Below, in pieces: positions 1-13,109 of a stretch of 64,000 nucleotides of DNA (positions are counted from its first letter, which is position 1; each line of letters begins with the position of its first letter). The DNA is taken from positions 124,001-188,000 of the forward strand of contig JAPTJF010000034.1 of the NCBI GenBank assembly GCA_029339195.1. Direction: 5' to 3'. The notes under the pieces are model-generated. The model did not search any database and was not told where the DNA came from. It saw only the letters and a list, made by a program, of their open reading frames with translations. The stretch is from Micractinium sp. NFX-FRZ (Eukaryota > Chlorophyta > Trebouxiophyceae > Chlorellales > Chlorellaceae). A program made the position numbers and the translations under genes.

Positions 1-3000
1 CGTCTGCGTATCCCTGGAAGTGTGCCTTGATGTACTTGCTGAAGGAGAAGCCCTTGAACCGCTCCTCCCCGGTGAGCCCCTTGAGCGCCGCGTCCGCCAC
101 AATCACGCTCTTGTCAGAAGGGTCCTGCGCTTGCGTGGACAGGACGGGGCATATGTGTGAACAGGGCGTTCATGTGAATGGGACGTGGGGGAGGGGCAGG
201 GCGACAAAGTCATGCGCGTGCATATGGGACAGGTGTCTGAAGGTGCCATGCGTGTGAATGGGAGATGAGGGAGGGCAGGGTGGCTTGGTTCCCCCACACA
301 CCACCTGCACGCCTGGGAGCAACAATCGACACACACCTGCAGCCCCCTCTCCTTGCAGTATGCCCAGAAGAACTTGGTGATCTCGGGGCGCGAGGCGGTG
401 GGCTTGCCAATCCAGGCAGCCATCTCGTCCGAAAGCCTGCATTCCACAGTTGGCTTGCGTTTGGAAGTGCAGCGCATTGCCGCAAGGCGATGCATGCAAC
501 TAACTGCACAGCGGCGTGCAGCAACGCAACATGCACTGCCCAGGCGCTCCTGCCCAAGGCGCCCGAGCACCCCGCCCGTCCGCCCCTGCCGCTGCCTCCC
601 TCCACGCCTCCACCACCATGCCCCCGCAGGCAGAAAGTGGGCAGGCAGGTGCGGTGTGTGTGCTGGGCTCACTTGCACTCCTTGGTGAACCCGTTGGGCT
701 TCCGCTCCTTCCCATCCCCCTCCCCGCTGCCTTTGCTCTTCCGCCGGCTGCCGCTGCTGCTCTTGGGGGCTGCGCCGGAGGATTGCCGCGAGCGCTTGGC
801 CGCCGGCTGCGCCTCCTCCTCATCACCGCCACCCTCCTCCTCCTCTTCTCCCTCGCTCTCGCTGCCGCCCACCACGTCTGCAAGGGGCGGCGCCGGAGGG
901 GCGGGCGGCCGGGTGGGCGGGTGAGCGTGCAGGCCAGGAGCGTGAGGTGTGCCAGTGGTGCAGCACAGAAGCCGCCTGCTGCCTTCCAGTGCTGAAGCAG
1001 CATCTCCTGCACCTGCCAACAACAGGCTCCCACCCTAACGTATGCAACGACTCCACGCAAACAAACCACCCACCGGATGTTTTGCAGTGCTTGGACAGCT
1101 GCTTCTGCATCTTGAACATGTCCGTCTTCTCCCCCGTAAACAGCTTCTTCAGCGCGTCATCTGCACGTGACACACAAAGGCTCCCACCATGAAAACAAGT
1201 GACGGAGCAAATGCTTGGCTTCTTTGCTTGCGGAGCAGCGTCTTGAGCGTCACCTGCCATGCAGCACGCCCAACACAATGCAACACGTCCAGCTCAGCAG
1301 CGTGCGCCACGCAGTTCCACACAGCCCCCCGCCACCTCAGGCACCCCGCCACCTCAGCGCCGCCTCACCAAACAGGATGACGCGCTTGTTCTTGGGGTCC
1401 TGCAGGTTGTGCTCCTTGATGTACTCCCACATGCGCTTCACCACCTGTGCAGTGACACAAGGCAGCCAAGGAAACAGACTGAAGAATGTGGGAGGCGAAT
1501 GGGGCAGGCAGCGCGGGTTGTGCCCGCTGGGTGCAGCAGCGCCCGCACGCGCTTTGCCGGCTGGGTTGGTGGGAAAGGCGTGCATGCGCGGAGCAAGACA
1601 GGGTGGTGGAGGTGACGAGCATGCATGCACAGCAAGGGAAGATGAAGGGAAGGCGAGCATCAGATGCAGAATGGCACAGAGAAGACAGGCCAGGAGGGTG
1701 GAAGTGCACGAATCTGTTGCCCCAGCCCCCCTCTGGCCTCCGCCGTCGCAGCAGACTTCCGCTCCCACTGGAGGCGCCGCTGACCCTGCTTGAATGCCCT
1801 TCCCCACACAACAGGCGCTCCACTCCCGAGCCTCTCACATGCATGCGCACACCTGCGTGAGCGGGCACCCTGCCGCGGGGGCCGCTCAGACCAGGCCCCT
1901 TGCCTGGCCTACCCCTGGGAACACCTTCGTCCTTGGGGGACCAGGCCCCGGAATCCCACAAGGCACACCACACCATACCACACCACTGCCACAATGCTCT
2001 CGCCGCACGCACCTGCGTGCGCGGCAGGCGCTCCACCCCCAGGAACTCCTGCATCTCCGGCGACAGAAACGAGCCCAGGGAGCTGCCGCTGGCCTTGCGC
2101 TTGCGCGCACTGCACGTACAATGAGGAGGGAAGGGCCGGCGGGTGGGTGGGCGGGCGGGTATGGCAGGCCGGGCAGGCGGGCGGGTGAGTGGCGCCGGTG
2201 GTGGGAGCGGTGGCCCATGCCCATGCACACTCTGCAGCAGCAGCAGTAGCAGCAGCAGCAGGTGCAGGAGCAGGAGCGCAGGAGCAACAGCACCCGACAG
2301 CAGCGTGTGGCTGCTCAAGCAGCCCGGTCATGCCCTGCCCTCCCCTCCCCTGCCCTGCCTCACCCCTTGGGCGCCTCCTCCTCGTCCTCCTCATCAATGT
2401 CCTCATCACCCTCCTCCTCCTCTGCCTCCTCCTCCACTGGCTGTGGGCAGGCAGGCAGGCAGGCGGAGGTTCGGTGAGCACCGCGCAGCACGGCGCAGCG
2501 CAGCACAGCACATGTAAGTGTGCACCACTGCTCTGCCTCCTCCACTGGCTGCACAGAGCACCCCAGGCAGGCAGGATGCAGCGCCAGCATGTGCGCGCCC
2601 TCACCCTCATGGATCTCTGCCCGCAGCAGCACCCACCAACTTGACATACTTGTGAAATGCCAGTCCCTCACCTGCGCCTCCAAGTACGCGTTGATCTCCG
2701 CCCGCAGCAGCGCCTTGCGGTCGCCCAGCCCCGCGCCAAACTCCCCCTCCAGCCGCTTCCGCAGCTGCTTCTCTGCAGGTGCGGCGGTAGTGAATCAGGG
2801 GCGTGGCGCGGCACAGTGGGTGCATGGTCTGATGAAGGGTATGGACGTGCACCACACTCCCCTCCAGCAGCTTCTGCAGCCGCATTCCTGCTGCGCTGGG
2901 AGCGAATCTGTAGTGTAGAAATTGAGAGCACGCTTCAATGACCGCATATCAGCAGTGCAAGCATGGGCATGCCTGCCACCTGCCTCTGAAGTCTGCGCGC

Positions 3001-3601
3001 GCGCCCCCACATATGGCACCCAAACGCATGCCCCTGCCCCCAGCGCTTTCATGGAAGCCAGGGCCCCTTATCACTGCTGGAGGTGCATCGCAGTGGACGC
3101 TGCCAAGAGGAGACCAAGACGAGATACCAGCAGCACGTACCCACCTGTGGTGGTGGCCAGGTCGACCTCTGCCAGCAGCTGCCGCAGGCGCGCCACCACC
3201 GCCTCATCGCTGGGCGCCTCCCCCTTGGCCTCCGCCTTCACCTCCTGCTTCACTGCCGCCGCCGCTTCTTCCCCAGCCTCAGCCTTGGGCTCCGCCTTGG
3301 GCGCAGCTGCCGCTGCCTCCTCCGCGCCCGCCGGCTCTGCCGCCGCTGCCGCCGCCGCCGCCTCTGCGTCCGCTGCCTTGCCTTCTGGCAAGGCAGCGGC
3401 TTCTACAGGCGGCCGCGTGTCTTCTGAAGGACCCGCTGCCGCGCCATCGGTCCGCTCCTGTTCCGCCACTGCGGGTGGCTCCGCCTCTACGATAGGCGGG
3501 TCGGGCGCTGCAGCATCGGGCTGCTCATTGGGCGGGCTCGCGGGTGTTGCAGCCGCAGGCTGGGCGAGCGGCGGAGCGTCGCCCGACACAGTGTCCACCA
3601 T
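1..3601 (-). CDS. SWIB-domain chromatin/transcription protein with DEK_C domain (3' end outside the window)
   Basis: Nine exons are visible on the minus strand: 3145-3601, 2672-2772, 2364-2440, 2013-2109, 1369-1444, 1074-1160, 673-877, 337-436 and 1-124 (continuing past the edge), giving at least 441 residues. After an Ala/Glu-rich N-terminus comes a DEK_C-like domain at about 137-186 (LRQLLAEVDLATTTEKQLRK). An acidic stretch and a KRK basic cluster follow, then one SWIB domain at about 225-298 (SPEMQEFLGVERLPRTQVVK, DPKNKRVILF). A second acidic/basic linker leads to a second SWIB domain from about 360 (GFTKECKLSDEMAAWIGKP, TASRPEITKFFWAYCKE). DEK_C plus tandem SWIB is the plan of plant SWIB/UAF30-type nuclear proteins, thought to act in chromatin remodelling or RNA polymerase I activation. 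The start at 3601 is the first Met of the open exon. The function is inferred from the family. Confidence 0.88.
2531..2556 (-). repeat. Ghost copy of SWIB-gene exon 3 5' end
   Basis: A direct copy of about 25 nt of the start of exon 3 (parent about 2419-2443), including an acceptor-like CAG. One 3-nt unit is missing. It lies in the intron just upstream of its parent. Confidence 0.65.
2600..2632 (-). repeat. Ghost copy of SWIB-gene exon 2 3' end
   Basis: It copies the LLRAEI-coding segment and the GTGAGG donor of exon 2 (parent 2666-2713), with an internal deletion. It lies in the intron that follows its parent. Confidence 0.6.
2851..2886 (-). repeat. Ghost copy of SWIB-gene exon 2 5' end
   Basis: It resembles the KQLRKRLEGEF-coding start of exon 2 (parent about 2735-2772) and would read LQKLLEGSV. 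It lies upstream of its parent in intron 1. The match is moderate (roughly 23 of 28 bases in the core). Confidence 0.5.
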
Positions 3602-4805
3602 CCTGGAGTGTCGTCCCGCTACCTCGCGTAAATGACAACGATAATGGCTGGCAACAAACAAGCAATCCAGCAACGAGGCGGCGGCAGCAGAGCGGCTCGT
3701 GCCTGCGCTGTGCTGCCGCTGCATTCCCACCGCTGCATGCAGCGTGCTGGCGGAGCACCAAGGCGAGCAGTGGTGCCCAGTGCTACCTTGCTGCCTTCCT
3801 GTTCTTCCACCGCACTCTCAAGTCCTCCAGAGGCTCCCTGCATGTCGCTGAATATGCCCCTCCCCCGGAGCACCCGCACCCCCACCGTCTAGGGCCCACA
3901 ACTGGCACTGGAGTTGGCGATGGGCTTACCCTTTCACCCGACCCAGTGAGGAGCCTCAAGCTGCCACAACCTGCTCAGAGCAGCCTTTTGAGCCAGGCTT
4001 GGCTTCTTCCTGCAGCTCGCCAAGGGTGCAAGGCAAACCGCTGGGAGCAGCCTTGCCCCAGAACGCTTCCTGTCCTCATGTCGATTGACTTTGCAATCTC
4101 ACTGGACAGGTTCCCTACCCAGGCACCGCATCCTTGACACTCCTACATCTTGTGACACCGGCACCCTTCCTGCAGACGGTTCAAGACCTGGCCCTGCTGC
4201 CTGCAGGTGTTGCCGCCAACAGACTGCACCTTGGTGTGCACGGGACGAGCTGCAGGATGAACAGAGAACAGCACAGGCTATCGCAGCCCTGTTGCATGAA
4301 GTTTGAGCGCCTGGTCTGCACACAACGGTGGTGAGAGCTCTTGGCCAGCTCTTGGCCTCTCACTCTGGCGAGTGGGTACAGGACAGTGACGCCAGCATAC
4401 AGTGTAGCCAATCACTCGACGAAAATGGGAGGCGCAAGGCCATAGGAGGGATGAGCTTGTGGCATCGGGATTGGGTGGCTTTGGTATGGAGCCACCTTTG
4501 GCGGCTGCTTACCAGCGGAATATATTGGGCCGGTGACCACTCCGAGCCAGTACCGGGTGGCAGGCCTTTCCGCCTCTCCAGGCAACTGCGGACACTGCCA
4601 CATGCCCTGCACGCAGTGATCGTGAACCATGCATCCAGAACCAAAGCATGCCTGAGAGAAGGATCTTGGCCACGTGGCGCCACGTCAGAAAAGGAGGCGC
4701 AACGACAAAGAGTCCGAGAATGCGGTGCGCCCTCCTCCAAACCCCATCGACCAAGCATAGTGTTCAGGTGTTCGAGCCGTCAAGTCCAGGAGGGCTGGTG
4801 CGGCC
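3602..4805. other. Intergenic, divergent SWIB gene / family copy 1
   Basis: About 1.2 kb between two genes transcribed away from each other. It must hold both promoters, but I see no motif I can name and no convincing coding exon. Confidence 0.5.
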
Positions 4806-7800
4806 ATGGACTTCGGGTGTCCCATAGCGACGCCGACGGCGGGAATTCAGGGCGTGAGCGAGATCAGGTGGGCGCTCAAGATGCTGTTGGGCTGGGTGAA
4901 TCGTTGTAGGACGGGGGCTTGGGAGTTGGCGCCGCGCGTGGCGCTGCCGCGAAGGGTATGCCGCAGTACGTCGCAGCCACCCGCCTGGCCCCGCCGCCTC
5001 TCCAATGGACATGGTGAAACAACCCAGTTGCCAATTAGTTGGAACCAGGGCCACAGCAGGGCGCTTGCTAAGTGGGTGCACCTTGACATGGCGGAGCGCC
5101 CACCACGACGTCTGCCTGCTCGCTTGCAGGGCCTACAAGCTAGGGAAGAAGCGGTGGAGCTACAATTCTGTGGAGTTGGTGCTTGCGGACGAGTCGGGGG
5201 AGGGCGCAGGAGCTGCGGGAGCCGACGGGCCTCGCCGGCGGGCCGTCGTCCAACAAGCGGTGCACTGTGCCACAAAATTTCCAGAGGCCCACCAGGCAAG
5301 CCCTGTTTTTTAGGGCTGGTCGGGGCCACGCCATCCTAGGCGGCAGCCGGGGGCTTCGGGGGGCCGGCAGCGGGCTGTGCCCTGCAAGTGGTGTGGCCCG
5401 ACATCTGCGGCTGCGAGCAGGTGGGCGGGACCAGCCGGCGCTTTTGTGACCGTACATTGCCGCCAGCCTCACCCCGCTGCATCTCCCTGCCATCGCCCCC
5501 TGCAGGACTCTGCTGTGGGGTTTCTGCTTCAGCTGGAATCTGGTGTCAAGCTGCAGGCGCACGTCTACCTCTGCTATGACTCTTCGCCAGCAGATACCGC
5601 ATCAGCAGCCGGCGCCACCGCCGACGCCAGCAGCGGCCGTGGCCGCGGCCCCTCCCTGGTGCCCGGCACAGAGCACTATGCCTGGTAAGCTGGCTGGGCT
5701 ATGAAATATGTCACCAGGGGGGGCAGCAGCAAGGCAGCATGGTTGGCTAGCTCTGCATGCTAGGATGTGCGGCTAGGGCAGCCCAATGCGTGCGGTACGC
5801 GCCGGCACGGCATCAACCCTAGCCACCCTAGCCACGACCGCCAATTCTGATGCCCACCTGCAGGCAGCTGGTGACTCGCCAGCACTGCTGCAAGGGCTGC
5901 GAGGGGCGCGTGCTGCGTTCCATTCAGGTGGGTGCTGGCCCTCAACAGGGCATCCGTCCGTTTTGGATTACTCCCGTACTGTAGGGTTTCATGTGGGGCT
6001 TGGCGGCCAGATTCTCACAAAATGGGGCAGGGTCATCGCAGGGCGCTCACCCATCCTCCTTGCCCTCCCACGTCCCGCTCCCTGCAGCGCTTTGGCCGTG
6101 TAGGCAAGCGCGCCAGCAGCAGCAATGACGCGCGCGCGGCAGCAGCAGCCGACGGCGGCGCTGATGCAGCGCTCAGCCTGGCGCCGGCCGCTGGCATGAA
6201 GAAGGTGCTTGGGGCCCTGTCCTCCTGCCCACTTCCCCTCATGTGTTCAGCCCCAGTTTCTGTTTTTAAAGCGACTGAGGCTCCATTGAGCGCCAGCCCC
6301 GGGCCCTGCCCTCCTCCTGCCGCCATGCGGCACAGTGCATGCAGCCCCAGGCAGGGCCCTCTTGTCCCGTACAAGCCCGCCCTGCCCCGCACATCTGCCC
6401 TGACCTCGCCCTCCCACCCGCCTGCCCCACCCTTTACGAACACTGCAGGACCCCAAGTTCATGTACCTCTCGCTGGACGAGGCGTGCACCCACGTGGAGG
6501 CAGCTGCCTTCCGCCTGGTGGCAGGCATCTACAACCGGCAGGGCACCAAGCTTCTGGCCACCTCGGTCAGCCCGCCCATCCGGTGAGTCTCATGGTGTTG
6601 TTCTCCAGGGGGCTTGCCAGTGCGAGGCTACTGCCGTCATGGCATGCAGGGGTAGGGGGCAACAGTAAGTGCCCCACCCAAGGGTCGAGGTGGGTGGTAC
6701 TGCCCTGCTAGTACCGGCTCCTTCGACAGTCCCGCCACCTGCCCACTGCCTGGCCACGCCATGCGCCCCCTGGCCCAGACCACCCTCTTCCCCTCCCCTC
6801 CCCTCCCCACGTGCAGCGTGCTTGCCAACAATGATGTGCCCACAGGGGCGGCCCGGATCACTCTGGAGGCCCAGCTGCCCTCCGACTGGGAGGGGTGGGC
6901 CGCCGAGGAGGCCGGTCCCGCCCCCATCAAGCCCCTCCCCATGCAGCAGCTCACCCCGCAGCGCGCCCCAAAGCCCGCGGCATCCCCCGCCAGCCACCGC
7001 AAGTCACCGGTGAGCGAGCACAGCACAGCACAGCACGCCAGCGCATCACACCACCACAGCGTGGCGCAGTGCAGCGCAGCTGTGCCCCTAGCCCACGCCT
7101 GCCCGCATGTGACCCTGCGCACAGGCCCACCCCCCCGCCTGCTGCGTGCGCAAGCCCCTCGCACCTGCCGGCCTGTTTCTTGGCCCTCTCACTCCACCGG
7201 CCGGCCGGCCGCATCCAACCTGGCGCGCCGTGCCGCCACACCCGGCTCCGTGCCGCCCCTCCCGGCCCTCCTCACTCTGCCGCCCCACCCTGCCCGGTGC
7301 CCGCAGGCCAAGTCTCGCCAGGTGGCACGCGCCAGCTCACCATCCTCGCTGGCACAACCCGGCGCAGACAGCTGCCCACAGGACAGCAGCGACATGAACC
7401 TGCCCTGTGCCCTCAGCACCCCGGTGATAGAGGACACCCTCACACTGGGGCGCTCACCCTCCGTTGTGGGCCGTGCCGTCGTGTCCTCGCAGCGCCAGCG
7501 CCAGCGCCGCCAGCAGGCGCAGCAGCAGGCGCAGCAGGCGCAGCAGGCGCAGCGGCAGCGGCAGCTCGAGGAGGACATGGAGGCGGCGGCCCTCAGGCAG
7601 GAGGTGGAGCAGGGGCTTTGTGGGGGGCGGCAGGGGCAGGCGGGGCACTACCCTGGCGGCCGCTGGGAGCTCCCGCTGGCAGCGCACGTGTCGCCCCCAC
7701 GGCGCGACGGCGCGCAGCTGCTGCCCCGCACGCTGTCCCTGCCCGCCTCGGCCATCCTCCACCTGCAACAGCAGGAGCAGGAGCAGGAGGGCAGCGGTGA

Positions 7801-9199
7801 CGGCGGCATTGGCGGCGGCCAGGGCGGCAGCCAGCGGCGCCTGCGCCGGCGGCTGTCGCTGCCAGGTGGCAGCGCCGACTTTGAGTATGACTACTCCCTG
7901 GAGGTGCGCTCAGGCTGGGTTGAGAGGGTGGGCCGTGCAAGTGAGAGTGAAAGTGAGTAGCTCGGTGCTGCTGTGCCTCCTGCCTGCCGGCAGTGCTCCA
8001 GGGTGGGGCGGGCGACCGTCTTGGCATTGAGCGAGGACTGAAGGGTCGTGCCTTGTTAGTCTGCCCTGGCCTGCCTGGCCTGGCCTGCCAGCCTTCCTTT
8101 GGGGCCGCGCCTCACCCCGCCATCCCCGCCCGCCCCTCTCGCCCCTGCAGACCTCGCATGGAGGCGCCACGGCAGCGCAGCACTTCCACGCGCCCGCCTC
8201 GTGCACGCAAGCACACTGGCTGGCGCCGGCGGGCCCCGAGGACTCCGCCATGGGTGCGCCCACCACCGGCGGCGGCGACGGCCGGGGCAGGAGCGGCAGC
8301 GGCGGTGACGTGGCAGCTCATTGCGAGGCGGAGCGCCAGCTGCGCCTGCTGAACCAGCTCAAGGCCCAGATCCTGGCAGCCAACAACGAGGCCGCCAGCA
8401 GCGGCTGCGACCCCCACGGCATGCCCCCCGCCGTGCACCCCATGCCCGGCTACGCACACCTCAGCGCAATGCTCTCCTCGCAGCTGCCGCTGCCGCTGCC
8501 GCAGCACCTGCCAGTGGCGATGCCCCTCCCCTCGGCGGTGCACCAGCAGCACACGCAGGGCCTGTACCTGGGCAGCTGCCCCTCAGTTTCCACCCTGGGG
8601 GGCGGCGACTCGCTGCTGGGGCCGCACCGTTCCTCCTCCTCCCTGCTGGCCGAGGAGTCTGGGCTGATGCTGGACAACCTTGGACTGCCGCTGCTGGAGG
8701 CCGAGGATGACTCATCGGACCTGCACATGGCGCTGATGGACGCCGCCCCCGGGTGAGCTATTTTGACACCTGCACGCAGAGTGGGGCGGGCCTTTGGGAG
8801 GGGCGCGCAGGGTGGAGGCAGCAGCGGGTGGAGTCTGAGGGAGCGCACCGAGGGGGCAAGCATGCCTGCGGGCGGGGGGTCTTTTGTTCTCCTGGACACA
8901 AGCATGCCTGCGGACACCGGCACACTTTACCGTTTCTCCAGCAGACAGTCAGGATGGATGCCGCACCGGGGGCGGGACAGGGTAGCGGGCATGCGGTGCT
9001 AAGCTGCAGTGGGCGACAGCCCGGCCGGTGCTTCAGCGCTCGCCGTGCGCCAAACTGCTCTGCCACCAGGCTGCTGTGCTTCGCTCGCCCCCCTGTGCTT
9101 GCTTCTGCTCACTGCTTGCACTTTGTCCCCCCCTGCAGAGTTGAAATGCTAGACATCAGTTCCCTTTTTGACGATGAGGAAGCCATGATGCGCTCATGA
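4806..9199 (+). CDS. Putative transcription regulator, local three-copy family, copy 1
   Basis: I do not recognise this family. Ten exons: 4806-4867, 5130-5295, 5506-5684, 5864-5927, 6088-6204, 6449-6582, 6817-7009, 7307-7903, 8151-8752 and 9139-9199, giving 724 residues. The first exon was fixed by comparison with the other two copies: all three end in EIR just before AYKLGK. The conserved core (about 19-275) carries AYKLGKKRWSYN, LQLESG...VYLCYD, LVTRQHCCKGCEG, RFGRVGKR, DPKFMYLSLDEACTHV and SPPIRVLANNDVPTGAA. A Gln/Arg-rich, probably coiled stretch follows (about 367-408). The C-terminus has alternating acidic and hydrophobic residues (LLEAEDDSSDLHMALMD; LDISSLFDDEE), the style of an activation domain. 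A nuclear regulatory role is inferred, not shown. Intron 2 has a GC donor at 5296. Confidence 0.75.
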
Positions 9200-10686
9200 G
9201 CAAGCAGCCAAGCGAGGCCGGGCCAGCTGTCGCAGTCCGCCCCCCACGCGGCGCGACGCACTGGCGCCCACATGCCGGCCCGCCCCGTGCGCGCCCCACA
9301 GCCGTTTGTCGAATAAACGAATGCCTAAACTGTCCCGCAACAACCTAGCTTAAGCACCGACCCTACTCCTGTGTAATCGGCCTGTCCGTCTTTCTGCCTG
9401 CCTGCCGCCCGGCTGCCGCCGATGCTTCGCCCCCTTCCCCCACTTTTGTTGGGTGGCTGCCGACTGCGCAGCCGGGCCCCCCAACTCACCTCACCCACCA
9501 CCCACCCCTCTCTTCTGGCCAAGCCCTCCTCCACCATTTCCACACCCACCCGCCTCTGGCCTCTCTCTCTTCAAGCCTGCGCGCCTGTTGTGCTCGCCTG
9601 TCACCTGCTGCCACCCCCTGACACTCCTTCCTGTTCCGCGCCGGCCTCAGCAGTGCAACACCTGCCTGCTGCCGTGCCCTGCCCCTGCACCCAACTGCAA
9701 CACTGACCCTCAACTGACCCTCCCGCGCTCGCCCCCCCACCCTCCCCCTACACTCCACCCCTCACCTCCATGCCCGCACTTTGAACTCCTGCGGACCCCT
9801 GTTCCTCCGAGCTTTCACACTTGAACACTCGCACCCTTTCCCGACCCTGTTCCATGACGCAACCAGCCAACCAACCCAACCAATCCAGGTCACAGCTGGG
9901 CCCTGAGTGGATGCGGCCCAGCATGCATAGCACCTGACAGTTTCATGCGTCTTATTGGACCCTTTGCCTCTTGTTCCAGATATCCCCTCCCCCCCGGCTT
10001 CTTCCCTCCCTCCCTTCTGGTGCTCCCACCGTCAACAGAGGGGCGCCATGCTCCAAGCAACTGTGTGCAGAGCATTCAGCATGCGTTGCTGCCCCATTCT
10101 GCAGCCCGCATCCTCAGCACTTTGCCCCCATGCGCATGCGCCTCGTGTGCCGCGCCACGTTGTTGTTGTGAACTGTAGTGCTCCAAAGCCAGCGCTGACC
10201 ACCCTAACGCATATCCACGCCCGCCCCGCTCCCACCCCGTCGTCCTCGCGTCACGCATGAACCTAATTCCATTCTTTGTCTGATTGGAGGCACCACCAGG
10301 CTCCGCAGCCCCTTCCCGCAACCTCGTGCGCACCCAATCGCTGCGCGCCCACGCTAGGAGGGCGCCCCCTGAAACTCACCCCCGCTAGCGGCCCCCCTTC
10401 CCATCCCCTTAAGCCGTGCTTGCCCAGCATAATAGATGTTTATGGCTGTAAACCCCGTTGCAAAATTGATAGCGAGACAGAGGCGAGAGGAGCTTGGGTG
10501 AATGGCTCAGAGCGGGGGGAAGATGCAAGGTGGACACCGTGCTGAGCTGGCAGCGGCAGGCTTCTTTGAAGTCAATACTGTGGTTACAATGAATTTAACC
10601 GGCTGGTTGTTCATCGTGGCACACTTGGCCCCAGGGCAGGCGGCCGTGCGACCTCAGGCGGGTCTGCGCCGGGTGCTGGCAGGCTC
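9200..10686. other. 3' flank of copy 1 and upstream region of copy 2
   Basis: About 1.5 kb. The first part is 3' untranslated sequence, and a pyrimidine-rich stretch follows (about 9420-9800). No exon or named motif was found. The promoter of copy 2 is expected toward the right end. Confidence 0.45.
9372..9376 (+). promoter_or_regulatory. Polyadenylation signal TGTAA (family copy 1)
   Basis: TGTAA lies about 170 nt after the stop codon, the usual signal in chlorophyte algae. Confidence 0.55.
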
Positions 10687-13069
10687 ATGGTGACCTGCCC
10701 CCTTCAGACTCACCTGCCCCACTCATGGCAGGAGCAGGCGGGGTGCGCTACTCAGGAGATTAGGTGAGGTCGATCGATCGCGTATGCAGGCTGCGAAGCG
10801 GGCTAGGAGCCGCCAGGCGGGGTGCACTGGCACTTGCCCCTCGCTTGGGGTCCTCGCGGGCGGCGAATTGAGCTGGACATGGCCTGTCGATCTCACGGTC
10901 GATTGCAGGGCCTATAAGCTGGGAAAGCGGCGCTGGAGCTACAATCAAGTCGAGCTTTTGCTGTCTGAACAAGCGGGCGGCCGGCGGGCGGTAGTGCAGC
11001 AGGCGGCAACGGGAGGCGGCATCAAGCTTGCTGATGCCCACCAGGTGAGCTTTGCATCCCTTACTTCACCTTGAACCATCGGCATGCAGAGATGCCCCAA
11101 GGGCTCCTGAGCGGCAGCCATCCCAGCTGCTGCGCCCTGCTTCGCAGGAGTTGTGGGGGGCGCCGCCCCCACCCTGCCGCACCAACCCCTGCCTGCTGCC
11201 CCCCATCCTCAGCAGGAGTCTGGCGTCGGCTATCTAATACAGCTCGCATCGGGCCGCAGGCTGCAGGTCCTCGTCTACCTTTGCTTTGACCAGCAGGCAG
11301 CGGACACTGCGTCGGCAGCTGCAGCAGCAGCGGCAGCGGGTGCTGGGCGTAGCGGCGGCGGCGGCGACGGGGCATTCACTTGGTGAGTGCGCCGCACCGC
11401 ACCGCCTGCGCAACCTGCAGCCGTGCCGGGCTGCTACGTGGAAGCACTGCCCTGAGGCTGTAGTGCATGACGCAGCGGTTACATAAGCTGTGCCTGCCCT
11501 GGCAGCGCACTTGTTGTGGGCGGGCCCCAGGCTGCTGCCGCTTGACGCACCTGTGCTCATCTGGCCTTGCCCCTCTGCAGGCGCCTGGTGACGCGTGGGG
11601 ACTGCCGGAAGGGGTGCAGCGGTGCAGCGCTCAAGGCCATACAGGTGTGGGCTTGCCGGTGGCATTGCGGCGCGTGCTAAGCCTGCTGCATGGAAACTGG
11701 CGGCCCGGTTGGCCGGCCTTCCTTGTGTGGTGTGGCCACTACCAGAAGGGCCCCTGGCAGGGCAAGTGCCTCCCGCCAATCGCAATTCTTCCGCCTGCCA
11801 ACCTTAAACTGCTGCTTGTCTCACCGATGCAGCGGTTTGGCCGGCTGGGCAAGCGCGCGTGGAACGACGAGCAGCAGCCGCAGCAGCCGCCGTCGCCGGC
11901 TGCGGGCGCCGCGCCTTCCAGCAGCGGCAGCTGCCAGGGCAGCATGAAGGCAAGTTGGCTCAGCCGCTGGCATTGCGCCGCTGGTGCTGCCACCTGCAGC
12001 GAATGGAAGGCTCTGATGCGGTGCCAAGGCCAGTGACAGCACTTGAATGCAGGGCATCCACTTCCCCCTCACTGCACCTCAACAGCAGCTTCCATTCCTG
12101 GCCCTCTGTGCTCCGTCAGGACTCGAGTGCACGCACCTCTTACCTCTTGCACTCTCCTTGTCCCCTGTCCCCTGCCAAGCTTGTGCACATCCCTGTTGCC
12201 AGGGTGTTGATTGCGCTCTTGCCTGCGACCCTGGCTCCCCCTGGCAACCAGTGCTCAGGACGTCAAGCCGTGCTGTTTGTGCTACAGCAAGTACATCGCC
12301 CGCTCATGGAAGCCTGCCCTGCTGCCGCTCCCTCAGCCCCCTTACTCCCTCCACTCCCCCGGTACCGCAGGACCCCAAGTTCATGTACCTCTCGCTGGAC
12401 GAGGCGTGCACCCACGTGGGGGCAGCCGCCTTTCGCCTGGTGGCAGGCATCTACGACGCCAGCGGCACGCACCTGCTGACCACCGCCGTCAGCCCGCCCA
12501 TACGGTGAGCGCCATCCAGTGGTGCCCTGGCAGGCAGTGACGCAGACGTGTGTGTGTGTGTGTGTACACTGCCTGGCGGTGCACACCGGCAACATGGCTC
12601 CGTCCACGTAAGGCGTATCCGATTGGCTCATCTGCTGCCCCTCACCCCCATCACTTTGGATGCAGCGTGCTTGCCAACAACGATGTGCCCACAGGGGCGG
12701 CCCGCATACCCCTGGAGGCGCGTCTGCCCTCCGGCTGGGAGGGTTGGGCCGCCGAGGAGGCGGCTGCGCAGGCTGCGCAGGCTGCAGAGGCCGCAGGGGC
12801 TGAGGCGCCAGGCAGCAAGCTGCCGTCGCTGCGCGTGCACCGCGAGGGAGCCTCGAAGCGCCATCAACCGCGCGCGGTATGTGTGACGGGGCAGGCAGTG
12901 GGGTGGGAGTGGCAGAGGGAGGCGGACAATGAAACAAAGCGCAGCGACCAGGCGTGTGCTGCCGCTGAACGCTCATGTTGTTGTGTGCCTGCGTGCAGGA
13001 GCAGCAGCAGCAGTCACCCCTGTACCAGCAGTCGCCCCTGCACCTGCAGCAGATGCCGCCCCTTGCGCC

Positions 13070-13109
<40 letters not shown>

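Noticed and set aside
180..300. Imperfect tandem repeat in the last visible intron of the SWIB gene
   Set aside because: It lacks exon-derived sequence; treated as simple intronic duplication, not a ghost exon.
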